The notes under the pieces were generated by a model that was not told where the DNA came from, did no database searches, and saw only the letters and a list, made by a program, of their open reading frames with translations. The position numbers and the translations under genes were made by a program. Shown here piece after piece: positions 54,261 through 63,408 of a stretch of DNA of 64,000 nt (position 1 is its first letter; the number at the start of each line of letters is the position of its first letter). The stretch comes from Burkholderia puraquae (GTDB lineage: Bacteria > Pseudomonadota > Gammaproteobacteria > Burkholderiales > Burkholderiaceae): positions 1 to 64,000 of the forward strand of contig NZ_NBYX01000013.1 of NCBI RefSeq assembly GCF_002099195.1, written 5' to 3'.

Positions 54261-55475
54261 ATGAAGTCGGCGTTCTCATTCCTGCCCAACTGGCCGCTCA
54301 CGCCGGATGCCGTGTTCTGGGCCGGGCTCGCGCTGTTCGCGGCCGGCCTGTGTGGCGAACTGTGCTATCGCGCATGGCGCCTGCCGCGCATCACCGGTTA
54401 TGCGGTGATCGGTCTCATCGCCGGATCATTCGGATTCGGCGTGATCGATGCAAGCACCGACGAAACCTCGCGGCTGCTGATCGACGTCGCGCTCGGCCTG
54501 CTGCTGTTCGAGCTCGGCAGCCGTCTCGACCTGCGCTGGATCCGGCGCAATCCGTGGCTCGTCGCGTCGAGCCTCGCCGAAGCCACGCTGACGTTCGTGC
54601 TGGTGCTGTTCGTGATGCTCGCGCTCGGGGTATCGGGGATGGTCGCGCTCGTGCTGTCGGCGATCGCGATCGCGACGTCGCCGTCGATGGTGATCCAGCT
54701 GAAGACCGAGCTGCGCGCGGAAGGGCAGGTGTCGCAACGCCTCATCACGCTCACCGCGCTCAACAGCGTCTATGCGATCGTGCTGACCAAGCTCGTGACG
54801 AGCTGGCTCCACCAGGAAGCGTACGGCAACGTTTTCGCGACGATCCTGCAGCCGCTCTACCTGATCGCCGGTTCGTTCATCGTCGCGTATATCGTCGCGC
54901 GTTCGTGCAACTACCTGTTCCGCCACATGACCGCGACGATGCGCGACGAGCATTCGTTCGTTGCATTGTTCGGGCTCGTGATGCTCGCGATCGCCGTCGC
55001 CCAGGCGCTGAAGCTGTCGACGCTGCTCACGCTGCTGCTTGCCGGCATCATCGTGAAGAACCTCGAAGCACGCCCGCAACTGTGGCCCGAACACTTCGGC
55101 ACGGCCGGCTGGCTGCTGACGGTGGTCCTGTTCGTGCTCACGCTCACGTCGTTCACGTGGGGCGACATCGCGCTCGGCGGGCTGCTTTCAATCGTGCTGA
55201 TCATTACGCGGCTCGTCGCGAAGCTGGCCGGCGTCGTCGCGTTCGCGAAGCCGAGCGGCATCGGGATGAAGCAGGGCGTCGCGCTCGGCATCGCGCTTAC
55301 GCCGATGTCCGCGCTGTCGTACCTGCTCGTCGACGACACCTACCAGCTCTATCCGAATTTCGACCCGCACCTGCGCGCGATCGTGATGTGCACGATCGTG
55401 ATCCTGCAGCTCGTCAGCCCGTTCATCGTCTACCGCTGCCTGTCGGCGGTCGGTGAACGCAGCGACAGCAACTGA
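54261..55475 (+). CDS. Cation:proton antiporter (CPA2/KefB-like)
   Basis: The protein has 404 residues and about 12 membrane helices of the Na+/H+ exchanger superfamily (GYAVIGLIAGSFGFG, LLLFELGSRLDLRWIRRNP). The soluble nucleotide-binding (TrkA-N) domain of KefB/KefC is absent. AAAGGAGA precedes the ATG at 54261. It is probably co-transcribed with the ligase gene 14 bp downstream. Ion specificity cannot be told. Confidence 0.85.
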   Translation: MKSAFSFLPNWPLTPDAVFWAGLALFAAGLCGELCYRAWRLPRITGYAVIGLIAGSFGFGVIDASTDETSRLLIDVALGLLLFELGSRLDLRWIRRNPWLVASSLAEATLTFVLVLFVMLALGVSGMVALVLSAIAIATSPSMVIQLKTELRAEGQVSQRLITLTALNSVYAIVLTKLVTSWLHQEAYGNVFATILQPLYLIAGSFIVAYIVARSCNYLFRHMTATMRDEHSFVALFGLVMLAIAVAQALKLSTLLTLLLAGIIVKNLEARPQLWPEHFGTAGWLLTVVLFVLTLTSFTWGDIALGGLLSIVLIITRLVAKLAGVVAFAKPSGIGMKQGVALGIALTPMSALSYLLVDDTYQLYPNFDPHLRAIVMCTIVILQLVSPFIVYRCLSAVGERSDSN

Positions 55476-55489
55476 TTCCGGAACCTGCC

Positions 55490-56605
55490 ATGGCACTCGA
55501 AACCTTCGTCAATTCCGAGCCGTTCACGTTCGGCGTCGAACTGGAGATCCAGGTCGTCAACACGCACAACTACGACCTGACCAAAGCGGCATCCGACCTG
55601 ATGCGCCTGATCCAGGGCGAGACCTTTCCGGGCAACATCACGCCGGAAATCACCGAGAGCATGATCGAGCTGTCGACCGGCATCTGCCATTCGCACGAGC
55701 AGGCGGTGAGCGAGCTGCACGCGATCCGCGACGTGCTCGTGAAGGCGGCCGACCAGCTCAACGTCGGGCTGGCCGGCGGCGGCACGCATGCGTTCCAGCA
55801 ATGGAGCGACCGGCAGATCTACGATGCACCGCGCTTCCAGTACATCTCCGAGCTGTACGGCTATCTCGCCAAGCAGTTCACCGTGTTCGGCCAGCACGTT
55901 CACATCGGCTGCCCCGATCCGGACAGCGCACTGTTCCTGCTGCACTCGATGTCGCGCTTCATTCCGCACTTCATCGCGCTGTCGGCGTCGTCGCCGTTCG
56001 TGCAGAACGTCGACACGGGCTTCCATTCGGCACGCCTGAATTCGGTGTTCGCGTTTCCGCTGTCGGGCCGCGCGCCGTTCGTGCTGACCTGGGACAGCTT
56101 CGAGGAGTACTTCACGAAGATGGTGAACACCGGCGTCGTCAACTCGATGAAGGATTTCTACTGGGACATCCGCCCGAAGCCCGGCTACGGGACGATCGAG
56201 GTGCGCGTGATGGACACGCCGCTGTCGGTCGACCGCGCGGCGGCGATCGCCTGCTACATCCAGACGCTCGCGCGCTACCTGTTGACCGACCGGCCGCTGA
56301 AGCTGTCGGAGGACGACTACCTCGTCTACACGTTCAACCGTTTCGAGGCGTGCCGCTTCGGGCTCGAGGGTACCTGCGTGAATCCTCAGACGGGTGAGCG
56401 CCGCACGATCGCCGAAGACATCCTCGACACGCTCGACCGGATCGCGCCGCATGCGGCCGCGCTCGGTTCGCGCGCGGCACTCGACGAGATCGGTGCGCTG
56501 GCTCAGGCGCGCGTGAACGACGCATCGTGGTTGAGAACCGTTTTCAAACAGGAAAAATCGCTCAACGAGACGGTCCGCCAGCAGTGCTTACGTTGGCGCG
56601 AGTGA
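55490..56605 (+). CDS. YbdK-type carboxylate-amine ligase (glutamate-cysteine ligase 2 family)
   Basis: The protein has 371 residues of the GCS2 family: FTFGVELEIQVVN at the start, the central FGQHVHIGCPDPD motif and IEVRVMDTPLSV. E. coli YbdK has only weak glutamate-cysteine ligase activity, so the real substrate may differ. It follows the antiporter by 14 bp. Confidence 0.9.
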   Translation: MALETFVNSEPFTFGVELEIQVVNTHNYDLTKAASDLMRLIQGETFPGNITPEITESMIELSTGICHSHEQAVSELHAIRDVLVKAADQLNVGLAGGGTHAFQQWSDRQIYDAPRFQYISELYGYLAKQFTVFGQHVHIGCPDPDSALFLLHSMSRFIPHFIALSASSPFVQNVDTGFHSARLNSVFAFPLSGRAPFVLTWDSFEEYFTKMVNTGVVNSMKDFYWDIRPKPGYGTIEVRVMDTPLSVDRAAAIACYIQTLARYLLTDRPLKLSEDDYLVYTFNRFEACRFGLEGTCVNPQTGERRTIAEDILDTLDRIAPHAAALGSRAALDEIGALAQARVNDASWLRTVFKQEKSLNETVRQQCLRWRE

Positions 56606-56705
56606 AAAAATGTTTTGCAGATTACGGGCTCGACCGAGTCGCGATTCACTGAACGACCGGCGGCCCCGATTGAGGCCGAAATCGTTGCCGGTTGTCCTGA
56701 AAATC

Positions 56706-56899
56706 TGTGGATAACCTGATATTCCGCTGCAAAGTCAACGATCTGTGCACGGGATAACCCGGTGGATCATTGCAGTCGGCCCGATGGCCGATCCGAACAG
56801 GAAAATGTCCGTATGCGCCGTTTGGCGGGTGCCCGGCATTGCAGGCACAACGAAAAATTTTGGTTATCCAACGATTTTCCACAGAATGAAGGGGATAAC
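56706..56899. other. Third cluster of DnaA-box-like motifs, upstream of a marR gene
   Basis: The 508-bp gap holds a perfect TGTGGATAA (56706-56714), GGGATAACC (56751-56759), TTATCCAAC (56864-56872), TTTTCCACA (56875-56883, one mismatch) and a GGGGATAAC (56891-56899). A candidate promoter for the next gene follows: CTGTGC (56904-56909), 17 bp, TAGAAT (56927-56932). No gene is apparent in the rest. Confidence 0.55.
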
Positions 56900-57113
56900 T
56901 TAGCTGTGCGATTTTCCGCTCTCGCTTAGAATGTCGGCTTTGCGGACACCGGAACGATGCGTGTCTTACCGGTCGCCGCGAACGCGACCGCCGCGTGTGC
57001 CCTCGCGACGGCCGTGCTGACACACTCGCAAGAGCGTGTCTGTTTTGAGATAGACATTCGATCTCCACACTACGGCCGCTCGGCAAACCGGGCGGCGGCA
57101 AAGCGAAAAGACT

Positions 57114-57752
57114 ATGAGCGAAGGCGTTTACGGGAATCAGGCTTCGGGACGTGTGACCCACAGCCTGCTGCGGTTGAGTACGGCCATGCGAAGCCAGGCA
57201 TGGGATTGGGCGGAAGGCGCGGGCCTGACGCCGACGCAGGGCGAGATTCTCGTGCTGCTGCTGCAGCGCAAGGGCCCGATGCGGCTCGGCGAGATCGCGC
57301 GCGAGACGCAGCTGACCGCGGCGACCACGAGCGATGCCGTCAGCACGCTCGAGACCAAGGGTCTCGTCGAGAAGCGCCGTGCGCTGGACGACGGTCGCGC
57401 GCTGGCTGTGCGCCTGTCGGCCCGTGGCCGGACAGCTGCGAAGAAGGCGCTGCAATGGCCTGAATTCCTGACGAAGGCCGTCGGCAAGCTCGGCGCGGAC
57501 GAGCAGGGCGCACTGTATCGCGCGCTGCTGAAGACGCTGCGCGAACTGCAGGTGGCCGGTGCGACGCCGCCGCAGCGCATGTGCGTGACGTGCGCTCACT
57601 TCCAGCCGGGCAAGCTGTCGAAGAAGACCGTGCATTACTGTGCGGCGCTCGACATCTCGATGTCCGACAGCGATCTGCGTCTCGACTGCTCGGTGCAGGA
57701 AGAGGCCGACGCGGCGACGCAGAAGAAGACCTGGAAGATTTTCGCCGGCTGA
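57114..57752 (+). CDS. MarR-family regulator with C-terminal four-Cys extension
   Basis: The protein has 212 residues. The MarR winged helix spans about 15-145 (MRLGEIARETQLTAATTSDAVSTLE). A 60-residue extension carries Cys157, Cys160, Cys176 and Cys192 (CVTC ... HYC ... DC), spaced 2, 15 and 15 residues apart. These could bind zinc or an Fe-S cluster and make the regulator metal- or redox-responsive. Ribosome site weak (GCGAAAAG). The downstream amidotransferase gene is 25 bp away and probably co-transcribed. Confidence 0.85.
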   Translation: MSEGVYGNQASGRVTHSLLRLSTAMRSQAWDWAEGAGLTPTQGEILVLLLQRKGPMRLGEIARETQLTAATTSDAVSTLETKGLVEKRRALDDGRALAVRLSARGRTAAKKALQWPEFLTKAVGKLGADEQGALYRALLKTLRELQVAGATPPQRMCVTCAHFQPGKLSKKTVHYCAALDISMSDSDLRLDCSVQEEADAATQKKTWKIFAG

Positions 57753-57777
57753 CGTCCGTCGATCGACCGGGAGGCCG

Positions 57778-58491
57778 ATGATGAACGCTGAGGTCGTGGC
57801 GATCCGCCACGTGCATTTCGAGGATCTCGGGAGCTTCGAGCAGGTGCTCGGCGAACGGGGCCGGCGGGTGCGCTACGTCGACGTCGGGTCGTCGCGGGTC
57901 GAGGTGCTCGACGTGCTCGAGCCGTCGCTTCTCGTCGTGCTCGGCGGCCCGCTCAGCGTGTACGACGATGCGCAGTATCCGACGATCGCGCCGCTTGCGG
58001 CGCTCGTGCGTGCGCGCATCGACGCCGGGCTGCCGATCCTCGGCATCTGTCTCGGCGCGCAGTTCATCGCCCGGTCGCTCGGCGCGCGCGTCTATCCGGC
58101 CGCGCAGCATGAACTCGGCTGGGCGCCGCTGACGCTCACCGATGCCGGCCGCGCATCGCCGTTGCGCCATCTCGATGGCGCGGCGACGTCGATGCTGCAC
58201 TGGCATGGTGACACGTTCGACCTGCCGGGCGGTGCGATTCATCTCGCATCGACGCCGGCCTGCCGCCACCAGGCATTCGCGTGGGGCCAGCACGTGCTGG
58301 CGCTGCAATGCCATCCGGAAATCCGCACCGACCGCTTCGAACCGTGGCTGATCGCGAACGCCGGCGAAATCGCGGCGACGCCCGGCATCGACGCGTGCCG
58401 GTTGCGCGCCGATACCGCGCAGCACGGCCCTGCGCTCGAGGCGGCCGCGCGACGCATGTTCGCGGAGTGGCTCGACAGCGTCGGACTCTGA
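57778..58491 (+). CDS. Class I glutamine amidotransferase-like protein
   Basis: The protein has about 237 residues. The nucleophile Cys is in GICLGAQFIARSLG, and the His-Glu pair in LQCHPEIR, the complete triad of class I amidotransferases (GMP-synthase-like, DJ-1 superfamily). No synthetase domain is fused. Relatives hydrolyse gamma-glutamyl bonds. The tandem ATGs at 57778 and 57781 follow GGGAGG. Substrate unknown. Confidence 0.88.
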   Translation: MMNAEVVAIRHVHFEDLGSFEQVLGERGRRVRYVDVGSSRVEVLDVLEPSLLVVLGGPLSVYDDAQYPTIAPLAALVRARIDAGLPILGICLGAQFIARSLGARVYPAAQHELGWAPLTLTDAGRASPLRHLDGAATSMLHWHGDTFDLPGGAIHLASTPACRHQAFAWGQHVLALQCHPEIRTDRFEPWLIANAGEIAATPGIDACRLRADTAQHGPALEAAARRMFAEWLDSVGL

Positions 58492-58715
58492 CGCGGCAAG
58501 CGGCGCCGCCGTTCGCCGCGAAGGTATTGCCCGGCCCGCGTCCGTTGCGGGCCGGCGCATCGCCGTATGCGCGGCGTTTTTCACCTTTCCCGCCTTGCCG
58601 GCAACCCGCCGCGGGCCGTGCCTGACCATCCGCTTACTGCCGCGTGCACGGCCAGCACGCTTCCGGCCTGCGTGCTACGCTCGTTCGCTCCTTCCTTTCC
58701 TGGCGAGCGGCCTCC

Positions 58716-59828
58716 ATGACTGCGCTGTTTTCCCCGTTCACGCTGCGCGGCGTGACCCTTCCGAACCGGATCGTGATCTCCCCGATGTGCCAGTATTCGG
58801 CCGAACGCGGTGAAGCGACCGACTGGCACATGATTCACCTCGGCCATCTCGCGCTGTCGGGCGCGGGGCTGCTCTGCATCGAGGCGACCGCGGTGGAACC
58901 CGACGGGCGCATCACGCATGGCGACCTCGGCCTCTGGGACGACGTGACCGAAGCCGCGCTGAAGCCCGTGCTGGCCGCGATCCGCAAGCATTCGCCGATC
59001 CGCGTCGCGATGCAGTTGTCGCATGCGGGGCGCAAGGCGTCGAGCAACGTGCCGTGGCAGGGCGGGCAGCTCGTGTCCGTCGCCGACGGCGGCTGGTTGC
59101 CGCATGCGCCGTCGGCCGTGCCGCACAAGGATGGCGAGACGCCGCCGCTCGCACTCGATGCCGCGGGCCTGAACCGGATCCGCGAAGCGTTCGCGGCCTC
59201 GGCGAAGCGGGCTGCACGGCTCGGCATCGACGCGATCGAGGTGCACGCGGCACACGGCTACCTGCTGCACCAGTTCCTGTCGCCGCTCGCGAACCGGCGC
59301 ACCGACGAATACGGCGGCTCGCTCGAAAACCGCATGCGCTTTCCGCTCGAGATCTTCGAGATCGTGCGCGCGGCGTTTCCGGAGGACCTGCCGGTCGGCG
59401 TGCGCGTGTCCGCGACCGACTGGGTCGAAGGCGGCTGGGAGCTCGACGATACGATCGCGTTCGCGCACGAACTGAAGCGCCGCGGCTGCGACTGGATCGA
59501 CGTGTCGTCCGGCGGCGTGTCGCCGCTGCAGAAGATTCCGCTGTCGCCCGGCTACCAGGTGCCGTTCGCGCAGGCCGTGAAGCGTGCGGTCGGCATGCCG
59601 ACGGTGGCCGTTGGCCTGATCAACGAGCCCGCCCATGCGAACCGGCTCATCGAGGCCGGCGATGCCGATTTCGTCGCGATGGCGCGCGCGATGCTGTACG
59701 ACCCGCGCTGGCCGTGGCACGCGGCGGCCGAGCTCGGTGCGCAGGTGACGGCGCCGCCGCAGTACTGGCGTTCGCAGCCGCGCGAGCACAAGGCGTTGTT
59801 CGGCGACATCGCATTCGGCCAGCGTTGA
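58716..59828 (+). CDS. NADH:flavin oxidoreductase, Old Yellow Enzyme family (YqjM-like)
   Basis: The protein has 370 residues, an FMN-dependent TIM barrel that reduces activated C=C bonds. Landmarks are NRIVISPMCQYSA (the Cys of the YqjM subgroup), QLSHAGRKA, and HAAHGYLLHQFLSP with RTDEYGGSLENR. The ATG at 58716 fits family length; the upstream open sequence looks non-coding. A terminator follows at 59913. Preferred substrates are unknown. Confidence 0.93.
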   Translation: MTALFSPFTLRGVTLPNRIVISPMCQYSAERGEATDWHMIHLGHLALSGAGLLCIEATAVEPDGRITHGDLGLWDDVTEAALKPVLAAIRKHSPIRVAMQLSHAGRKASSNVPWQGGQLVSVADGGWLPHAPSAVPHKDGETPPLALDAAGLNRIREAFAASAKRAARLGIDAIEVHAAHGYLLHQFLSPLANRRTDEYGGSLENRMRFPLEIFEIVRAAFPEDLPVGVRVSATDWVEGGWELDDTIAFAHELKRRGCDWIDVSSGGVSPLQKIPLSPGYQVPFAQAVKRAVGMPTVAVGLINEPAHANRLIEAGDADFVAMARAMLYDPRWPWHAAAELGAQVTAPPQYWRSQPREHKALFGDIAFGQR

Positions 59829-59912
59829 GTGCAGGGCGCGCAATATTGCGCGTGATGTTGAACGAAGCAATCGTGAACGTGTAGGATGCGGGTGATTCGC
59901 CGCATGGCCTGA

Positions 59913-59944
59913 CGCGGCACCGACCGGTGCCGCGTTTTCGTTTT
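59913..59944 (+). terminator. Intrinsic terminator after the OYE gene
   Basis: The stem CGCGGCACCG (59913-59922) with CGGTGCCGCG (59925-59934) has a tiny loop and is followed by TTTTCGTTTT. Confidence 0.85.
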
Positions 59945-60008
59945 GCGCGACGCCGGGTTGCGATTGCGGCCGCCTTCCATTCAATTCGTTTTCACAAGGA
60001 TTCGTTCG

Positions 60009-60539
60009 ATGAGTTCACGCAGGATCGCGGTGCGCCGCTCGGGAGTACACGGCAAGGGCGTGTTCGCCGTGGCGCCGATCAAGGCCGGCGAGCGCGTAGT
60101 GGAATACAAGGGCGAACGAATTTCGTGGAAGGAAGCGCTGCGCCGTCACCCGCACGACCCGAGTGAACCGAACCATACGTTCTACTTCGCACTGGACGAG
60201 GGCGGGGTGATCGACGGCAAGATCGACGGCAACAGCGCGCGCTGGATCAACCACTCGTGCGCGCCGAACTGCGAAGCCGAGGAAGTCAAAGGTCGCGTGT
60301 ACATCCACGCACTGCGCGACATCGGGCCGGAAGAGGAACTGTTCTACGACTACGGCCTCGTGATCGATGCGAAGCTGACGAAGTCGCTCAAGCGCGAATA
60401 CGCGTGCCACTGCGGTGCGGCGTCGTGCCGCGGCACGCTGCTCGCGACATCCGACGACAGCGGGAAGAAGAAAAAGAAGAAGGACAAGAAGGACGGCAAG
60501 TCCGAGTCCCGATCGAAGGACAAGAAAAGCAAGAAGTGA
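60009..60539 (+). CDS. SET-domain protein (lysine methyltransferase-like) with poly-Lys tail
   Basis: The protein has 176 residues. The SET core shows GVHGKGVFA, the SAM and catalytic motifs INHSCAPNCEAE and EELFYDYG, then a post-SET Cys cluster (CHCGAASC). The last 28 residues are almost all Lys, Asp and Ser (GKKKKKKDKKDGKSES). SET proteins are mostly eukaryotic; bacterial ones methylate host or own DNA-binding proteins in a few cases. AAGGA precedes the ATG at 60009. Target unknown. Confidence 0.9.
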   Translation: MSSRRIAVRRSGVHGKGVFAVAPIKAGERVVEYKGERISWKEALRRHPHDPSEPNHTFYFALDEGGVIDGKIDGNSARWINHSCAPNCEAEEVKGRVYIHALRDIGPEEELFYDYGLVIDAKLTKSLKREYACHCGAASCRGTLLATSDDSGKKKKKKDKKDGKSESRSKDKKSKK

Positions 60540-60666
60540 TGCCGGCGGCGGCGCATCGTGCGCTGCCGCTGCCGTTTCAGCGGATGGCTGCCGCGTCGCG
60601 CAGCCGTGCCTTCCGCCTTCCTCATCCGGCGCGCGGCCCGACCAACGGCTGCCCGCCGCGAATCGC

Positions 60667-62163
60667 TCAGTGCGTCGACGCGGCGGCCGGCGTCTCGCTG
60701 GCCGGTTTCTCCGGGCGCGCGGTCAGCGGTACCCTCACCACGAAGCGCGAGCCGCCTTCCGATGCGTCCTCGTACGATACGGTGCCGCCGTGCATCGCGA
60801 TGATGTCGTGCACGATCGCGAGGCCGAGCCCGGCGCCCGTCTCGACGCCGTTGCCGCTTTGGGCGTCGCCGCGGAAGAAGCGCTTGAACAGGTCGGCCTG
60901 CTGGTTGGCGGGCACGCCGGGGCCGTTGTCCTCGACGACGATCTCGGCGGCCGGGTGGCCGTCCTCGAGCGCGCCGCGCGCGACGTTCACCGTGATTCGC
61001 GCGCCGTTCGGGCGCGCGAGGGGCACGTACTTCAGCGCATTGTCGAGCAGGTTCGCGATCACCTCGCGCAGCAGCACGGGGTTGCCGCGCACGACCAGCT
61101 TCTCGTCGTCGCCTGGATCGTCGGTACGCTGGAAGCCGAGGTCGACGTGCGATGCGAGTGCGCGCGGCACCCATTCGGCGCCCGTCTCGAACGCCATCGC
61201 TGCAAGGTCGACGTCGACGAACCGCGCGGCCTGTTCGCCCGGTTCCGCACGGGCGAGCGACAGCAACTGGTTCGACAGCCGTACCGCGCGGTCGGCGGCT
61301 GCGCGCAGTTCGCGCACCGCGGCGTAGGTCTGGTGCGGGTCGCGTGCAACAGCTGCCTGCTCCGCGTGCAGCTTCACGGCCGTGAGCGGCGTGCGCAACT
61401 GGTGCGCGGCATCGGCGATGAACTTGCGCTGCGCGTCGAGCGCGGTCTTCAGGCGGCCGAGCAGCGCGTTCATCGCACTCGTCAGCGGCCGGATTTCCAG
61501 CGGCACCTCGGTTTCGTCGACCGGCTCCAGCGACGTGTGGGTCTGCCGGTTCAGCGAATCGGCCAGGTGCGTGAGCGGGCCGAGCTGCTGGTTCACGACG
61601 CGCCACACGATGCCCCAGCCCGCGAGCAGCAACAGCAGCAGCGGCATCATGATGGCAACGAGGAATTCGGCCGCGATCCGGTAGCGGTGCCGCACCGGCT
61701 GCGCGACCTCGACGACCATCGGCTTGCCGCCCTCGACATCGTCGACGCGCACCTGCGCGACCCGCACCGCGCGGTTGTCGTATTCGGCCTCGAATACGTA
61801 CGCGTGATGCATGCGGCGCACGTTGATGCCCTGCAGCGGCAGCTTCGGATCGCCGGCGAGTTCCTGTTCGCCGTCGCTGATCCGGTAGATCAGCGCTTCG
61901 GCGGGATCGGAGAACATCGCCTGCGCGAGCGGCGGCACCGTGAACGGCGCGTCGGGGCCGGCGATCTGGATCTGTTTGGAGATGGCGGTCGCGAGATCGG
62001 CGAGCGAGCGGTCGATCACGTGCTGCGTGTATTGCCACGCGAGCCAGTAGGCGATCAGGCCGCTCATCAGCGCGAGCATCGACAGCGGGGCGGCGAGGCG
62101 CCGAAGCAGCGAGCGGCGCAGGCTGGTGGTCACAGCCGGATCAGGAGACATTTCGACGGGCAA
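60667..62163 (-). CDS. Sensor histidine kinase (TctE/QseC-like)
   Basis: The protein has 498 residues (the ATG at 62151 is an alternative). Two membrane helices (about 28-45 and 170-190) flank a periplasmic domain of about 120 residues. The His box is IADAAHQLRTPLTAV, the N box NLLDNALKYV, and G boxes DNGPGVP and GAGLGLAI are intact. It lies 106 bp after the response regulator gene, in the same direction. Stimulus unknown. Confidence 0.92.
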   Translation of the reverse strand: MPVEMSPDPAVTTSLRRSLLRRLAAPLSMLALMSGLIAYWLAWQYTQHVIDRSLADLATAISKQIQIAGPDAPFTVPPLAQAMFSDPAEALIYRISDGEQELAGDPKLPLQGINVRRMHHAYVFEAEYDNRAVRVAQVRVDDVEGGKPMVVEVAQPVRHRYRIAAEFLVAIMMPLLLLLLAGWGIVWRVVNQQLGPLTHLADSLNRQTHTSLEPVDETEVPLEIRPLTSAMNALLGRLKTALDAQRKFIADAAHQLRTPLTAVKLHAEQAAVARDPHQTYAAVRELRAAADRAVRLSNQLLSLARAEPGEQAARFVDVDLAAMAFETGAEWVPRALASHVDLGFQRTDDPGDDEKLVVRGNPVLLREVIANLLDNALKYVPLARPNGARITVNVARGALEDGHPAAEIVVEDNGPGVPANQQADLFKRFFRGDAQSGNGVETGAGLGLAIVHDIIAMHGGTVSYEDASEGGSRFVVRVPLTARPEKPASETPAAASTH

Positions 62164-62269
62164 ATGGATAAGCGCCGCTCACGGGGAGCGGCGCGGTCTT
62201 GCGCCGGGCGGTGACGCGGAGCAGCACCACACGCGGGCGGCACGTGGCCGCCCGGCGCGCGGCCGCCGC

Positions 62270-62962
62270 TCAGACGCTCGCCGTCTGGCGGATTTCCTGC
62301 AGCAGGTAGCCGAAGCCGCGCACCGTGACGATTTCGACACGGCACTGCTCGAGTTTCTTGCGCACGCGGTGCACGTAGACTTCGATCGCGGTGTCGCCGA
62401 GATCGCCGCCGAAGTGCGTGAGGTGATCCTGCAACTGGGCCTTGCTGACGACGCGGCCGTGGCGCAGCAGCAGCATTTCGAGCACCGCGAATTCGCGCGG
62501 CGACAGCTCGAGCGGCTTGTCGTCGTTGAAGATGCGGCGGTCGACGCCCGACAGGCGGACGCCGCCGAGCGACACTTCCGGACGCGGCATGTCGCTGTGC
62601 GGGCCGCTGCGGCGCATCACCGCGCGGATGCGCGCTTCGAGCTCGGCCGGCTCGAACGGCTTGAGCATGTAGTCGTCGGCACCCGAATTCAGGCCCTGGA
62701 TCCGGTCGTTCAGCTCGTCGCGTGCGGTCAGCACGATGACGGGCGTGTGGCGGTTGGTCTGGCGGAAGCGCGTGAGCAGCGTCATCCCGTCGATGCCCGG
62801 CAGGCCGAGGTCGAGGATCACGAGTTCGTGGCGGTTCTGTGCCAGCGCCTGTTCGGCAAAGATGCCGTCATGCACCATGTCGACGGTGAAGCCAGCCTGC
62901 TCGAGGCTGCTCTGGATACCGCGTGCGATGGGGCGGTCGTCTTCGATCAGAAGGAGTCGCAT
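62270..62962 (-). CDS. OmpR-family response regulator (QseB/TctD-like)
   Basis: The protein has 230 residues. The receiver domain has LLIEDD, the phospho-acceptor Asp in ILDLGLPG and Lys in MLKPFE. The winged-helix output domain has AIEVYVHRVRKKL. It precedes its kinase gene. Regulated genes are not apparent here. Confidence 0.93.
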   Translation of the reverse strand: MRLLLIEDDRPIARGIQSSLEQAGFTVDMVHDGIFAEQALAQNRHELVILDLGLPGIDGMTLLTRFRQTNRHTPVIVLTARDELNDRIQGLNSGADDYMLKPFEPAELEARIRAVMRRSGPHSDMPRPEVSLGGVRLSGVDRRIFNDDKPLELSPREFAVLEMLLLRHGRVVSKAQLQDHLTHFGGDLGDTAIEVYVHRVRKKLEQCRVEIVTVRGFGYLLQEIRQTASV

Positions 62963-63085
62963 GAAGTTCGCTCAAGTACAATGGGTTGGCGGTTCAGGCA
63001 CGCGGACAGCACGACGCCGTTTCCACAGGGGCGCCGCAACACCTGACAATCAAGCATGGCGGCCAGCGAACGATTAAATCCAATC

Positions 63086-63316
63086 ATGTCCGATATTTCG
63101 ATCAACGACCTAGAAGCCGCGATCAATTTCTGGCGCGCCCGCTCGCCGTCGAGCGGCGACGAACTCAAACTCTGCGAAGAGGCCAGCGCGCTCTCCAAGC
63201 CGTATGCGCTGCTGATTGTACAGCGCGAAAGCGCGCTACAACTGGAAGGTTTGGACCCCAAGGCACGGAATGCGTACGAGACTTACGTGCGCCTTAAGGA
63301 TGGCTTGGAAAGCTGA
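63086..63316 (+). CDS. DUF3717 family small protein
   Basis: The protein has 76 residues, starting MSDISINDLEAAINFWR, as in the DUF3717 family of beta-proteobacteria. It is soluble and helical. No function is known. It is a single gene between two leftward units; a GC-rich dyad (63367-63397) lies beyond it and may terminate phhB from the other side. Confidence 0.8.
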   Translation: MSDISINDLEAAINFWRARSPSSGDELKLCEEASALSKPYALLIVQRESALQLEGLDPKARNAYETYVRLKDGLES

Positions 63317-63408
63317 AGGCTTTCGCTGACTACATCCTAGAAAACGTTCATCGAAATGAAAAGTTGACGCGCCGCGCATCGAAAGACGCGCGGCGGTAGA
63401 GGAAGGCT

